DNA of 64,000 nt from Coix lacryma-jobi var. lacryma-jobi. Taxonomy: Eukaryota > Streptophyta > Magnoliopsida > Poales > Poaceae. This document shows, in pieces, positions 61,530-64,000 of this stretch. The position numbers and the translations under genes were made by a program. Where the stretch lies: the NCBI GenBank assembly GCA_009763385.1, contig VDCT01000325.1, forward strand, positions 434,001 to 498,000. Reading direction: 5' to 3'. Every line of letters begins with the position of its first letter. Position 1 is the stretch's first letter. Below the pieces are notes generated by a model. The model did no database searches, was not told the origin of the DNA, and was given only the letters and a program-made list of their open reading frames with translations.

Positions 61530-64000
61530 TGTGACACCCTAGTGTCAAGCACTGCATTAGGAACCACAATTAGCTACTAAGAGCATAAGTAATGCATTGC
61601 ATTATTTTATGTGCATAAGAGTGCTTTGTGCCTTATGTTTAATTATTTGGATTTTGGATTTCTATTTGACTTGATGATTAAAGTGGATTTCCGTTTTGGC
61701 AAATAGTTTTATAAAATAGAGAATATTGAGTAGAGTGCTTTTCATGTTGATATTTTGACCTAGTTCAAAATAGTTTGTTAAATAAAAAATGAATTAAGCA
61801 AAATGTTGTATGTTTCAAAATTGGCTTTATTTATGTGGAGGTTGTAAAAATGGTTTTCAGAAAAAATGTCTTATATGAAAGTTGTAGAGAAAAATATTTT
61901 GAGCAACTTTTATATTTGGGTCAAAGCCTGGTTTGGAGTTTTTGAAACTATTTTTGAATGGTCAAACTTTGGAAAATCGTTGGAAAAAAAAGGAAACGAA
62001 TTTTTCCCGCGCCTTCACTTCCGGCCCATCTGGCCTTTTCGGCCCAGCTCCGCACCGCGCCAGCCCGCTCCCGCACTCGCCCCCGCGCGCGCCGCGCAGC
62101 GCCGGTCGCCGACCGCGCCGCGCCGTACGTCGGCCGGCCTGCCGCGTGGCGCCCCGCCTCTGCTCCAAATCCGCCTCCGCCACTCCCCATTCGATCTTCG
62201 CGTGCCCGCGCAAGCAAGCAATCTCCTTCGCCCACTCCGCGCTCGCCTCGCCTGCCGCGCCACCCTCGCTCGCCGCGTCGTCGCCCGCCGCACGCCACGC
62301 CGTGGCCCCCGCCACGACCGCGCATTGCCGCCGGCCGAGCCAAAACCTGAGCACCCTTCGCTCCCTCACTCATCCTCACACACTCTCCCACTCTCGCTCG
62401 CACTCTCCTCCCCACGCCACCGAGCAAGAACGAGCACTCTGCTCGCTCTCGCCGCGACCACCCCCGCAAACCCCCTTCGCCGTTCCGGCCACGCCGGAGC
62501 CTCGCCGTCCGATTCCTCGCGCAAGCCTCTCCGCCTACACCCCAGACACCCGGTGCTCGCGTTAGCACCAACCCTCGAGCCTCGCCGACACCGAAGTCTG
62601 TGGAGCGCCGCCGCGGTCGCCATCGGCACCGTCCGGAGCTCGCGACTGTTCTGCATCGACCGAAGCTTCTCCGCTTCCCCTCTTCTCCGTCGAGCATCAC
62701 CAAGCTGAGTCAAGGTGAGAACACCGACTAGCCTCAACGCTACCGCTCTCACCCACCTCTTCTTCCCCGGCCGAGCGCCATGGCTGTCCGCCGAGGCCAT
62801 GCCCGAGGCCAAGCTTTCTCGGAGCCATCCGAGCCAAGCCGAGCCCTCCGATAGCTCCCTAGGGTTCCCAAAGCACTGCGCACGCGCCAATTTGGCCGGC
62901 GACCGCCGGACACGGCCTAGCCGAGCCCCGCCACCGTCCGCCATGGCCGCTCGCGTGGCCAAGCTTCCTCGGAGCTTCCCGAGCCAATCCGAGCCCCCCG
63001 ATAGCCTCCCTAGGGTTTGTGTGAGCCTTCGCCTTCCCCAATTTCACCGGCGACCGCCAGAAACGGCGTAGCCGTGTGTCGCCGCCGCCGCCGTCTGCCA
63101 CCGCTCGCCGCCGGCACGCTTCGGTCACCCTCTGGCCAAACCGACCCCACCGCTGGATGCGCCTCGTCGAGACGAGTCTATCGAGCCTAGCCTCACCGCC
63201 GGCGACCTCACCATCGACGAGCTTTCGCCGGTCAACACCTTCCCCTGCTTCACCCTCTCTGACGGGTGGGTTCCATTGACCAGCGGACCCCGCGCATCAG
63301 TCACACGCGGTCCATGGACCGAGTTCACGCAGTTTGAGCCGGGAAGATTCAATGTTTTCCTTTTTACTTTTATTTTTCCAGAAATGCTTGTTATTTTTGT
63401 GTAGCTCGTTTTAAAAGTCCAAATGAATTACTTTCAGTTTTGTTAGCTTGTTTATGAGTAGATTTATCATGGAAAAATATGAAAGTATTTCTGGTAAAAG
63501 TTTATTTTACTGTTTCTATTTATTTCAGTTTATATGCTTTTGTTGAGATAAATGGTTATATCTGTTTTCTGGTGGAGATAATTTCTGAAAATTTTTGTGT
63601 AACTTTATTATCTTGTTTTGCACCTGTGAAAAATATATGAGGCACTGCTTATGTGGAAAAAGTTTCTGTTATAGTTAAAAATCCTTTTTGGCTGATTTCT
63701 TAGAATAAGTGTTAAGGTATTTAATATGTCAAAATAAAATGTGGGAAAAATTGTGTAGTCTCTGAATGTCATGTTCAGGCTAAGAAAAATGTAAGCATGA
63801 GCTGTTGTATGGAATAATCTAAAGTTTATTTACAAATGTACTTTTCTGTGTTTTCTTTGGAAATTCATGTAAGAAATAAAATAATGTTTCTGTTCATGGA
63901 ACTTTCTTGATAAGTATGAAATGTGAATTAGAATCTGGAAAAAATATAAAAATGAGTTTAGCACCCTTTTCCAGTAGGGTTGTAGTTCAAATGGTTTAAT
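61530..64000 (+). mobile_element. Start of a large LTR (TGTGACACCC type), truncated by the window end
   Basis: TGTGACACCCTAGTGTCAAG at 61530, after GC-rich host DNA, is the typical start of grass chromovirus (Tekay/Del, RIRE3-like) LTRs. These are long and show this AT-rich, GC-rich, AT-rich pattern: 61530-62010 AT-rich, 62011-63330 GC-rich, then AT-rich. No second LTR or internal domain lies in the window, so class and orientation rest on the terminus only. The 280-codon ORF 61866-62708 lies in the GC-rich part and has no recognisable domain. Confidence 0.5.
62780..63085. repeat. Imperfect tandem repeat of about 160 bp within the LTR
   Basis: The phrases AAGCTTTCTCGGAGCCATCC / AAGCTTCCTCGGAGCTTCCC, CGATAGCTCCCTAGGGTT / CGATAGCCTCCCTAGGGTT and CCGGCGACCGCC / ACCGGCGACCGCC recur in order, about 160-175 bp apart. 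A third shorter match (GGCGACCTCACCATCGACGA) follows near 63208. Confidence 0.6.

Noticed and set aside
61866..62708. 280-codon plus-strand ORF as a gene
   Set aside because: It lies in the GC-rich core of an LTR, has no domain, and overlaps equally long frames on the other strand.

Overview
This window is nuclear DNA of a grass (Poaceae). Evidence: long nested LTR retrotransposons of Copia, Sirevirus-like and Tat-type Gypsy kinds; Stowaway and GGCCTTGTTTAG-type MITEs; a Helitron-like end; and spliced plant genes (60S acidic ribosomal protein P2, 40S ribosomal protein S12, a MIZU-KUSSEI1-like DUF617 gene). I cannot name the species. Nothing bacterial, no CRISPR array and no complete tRNA or rRNA gene was seen.

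Layout. 1-16037: a minus-strand Copia element (Copia-A) whose 3' end lies left of the window. Its pol is split by a younger 10.1-kb non-autonomous Sirevirus-like element (78-10209; 2.8-kb LTRs, TSD ACTCT, gag but no pol). 16038-16505: remnant of an HVA22-like gene. 16506-25690: Copia-C, a deleted relative of Copia-A (TSD GTTTC), which carries a younger and largely intact Copia-B (17446-24769, TSD AAAAT). 26311-31755: two tandem ribosomal-protein genes on the minus strand, P2 and S12, whose promoters, first exons and first introns are copies of one another. 32012-38291: a Stowaway MITE, a putative Helitron with a MATH-like gene fragment, several tandem repeats and an opposed Helitron-like end. 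40759-41674: MIZ1-like gene read across several single-base indels. 45226-60337: a 15-kb Tat-type Gypsy element (TSD GTTCG) with a frameshifted gag-pol on the plus strand and a spliced antisense ORF. 61530-64000: the start of a large LTR beginning TGTGACACCC, running off the window.

The most novel signal is in the long 5' leaders of Copia-A and Copia-C. These carry repeated RNA-like modules with conserved single-stranded blocks, and their stems change in both arms together. Five modules fold as three-way junctions, each with its own private closing stem, and shorter hairpins share an AGT/TAG internal loop. The same elements have a primer-binding site that looks like the anticodon region of a tRNA rather than its 3' end, and an extra Pro/Ala-rich ORF before gag. 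The second notable signal is the shared promoter of the P2 and S12 genes.

Caution: from about 40 to 60 kb, single-base indels in otherwise conserved reading frames and between paired LTRs are frequent. Some apparent gene breaks there are probably sequence errors.
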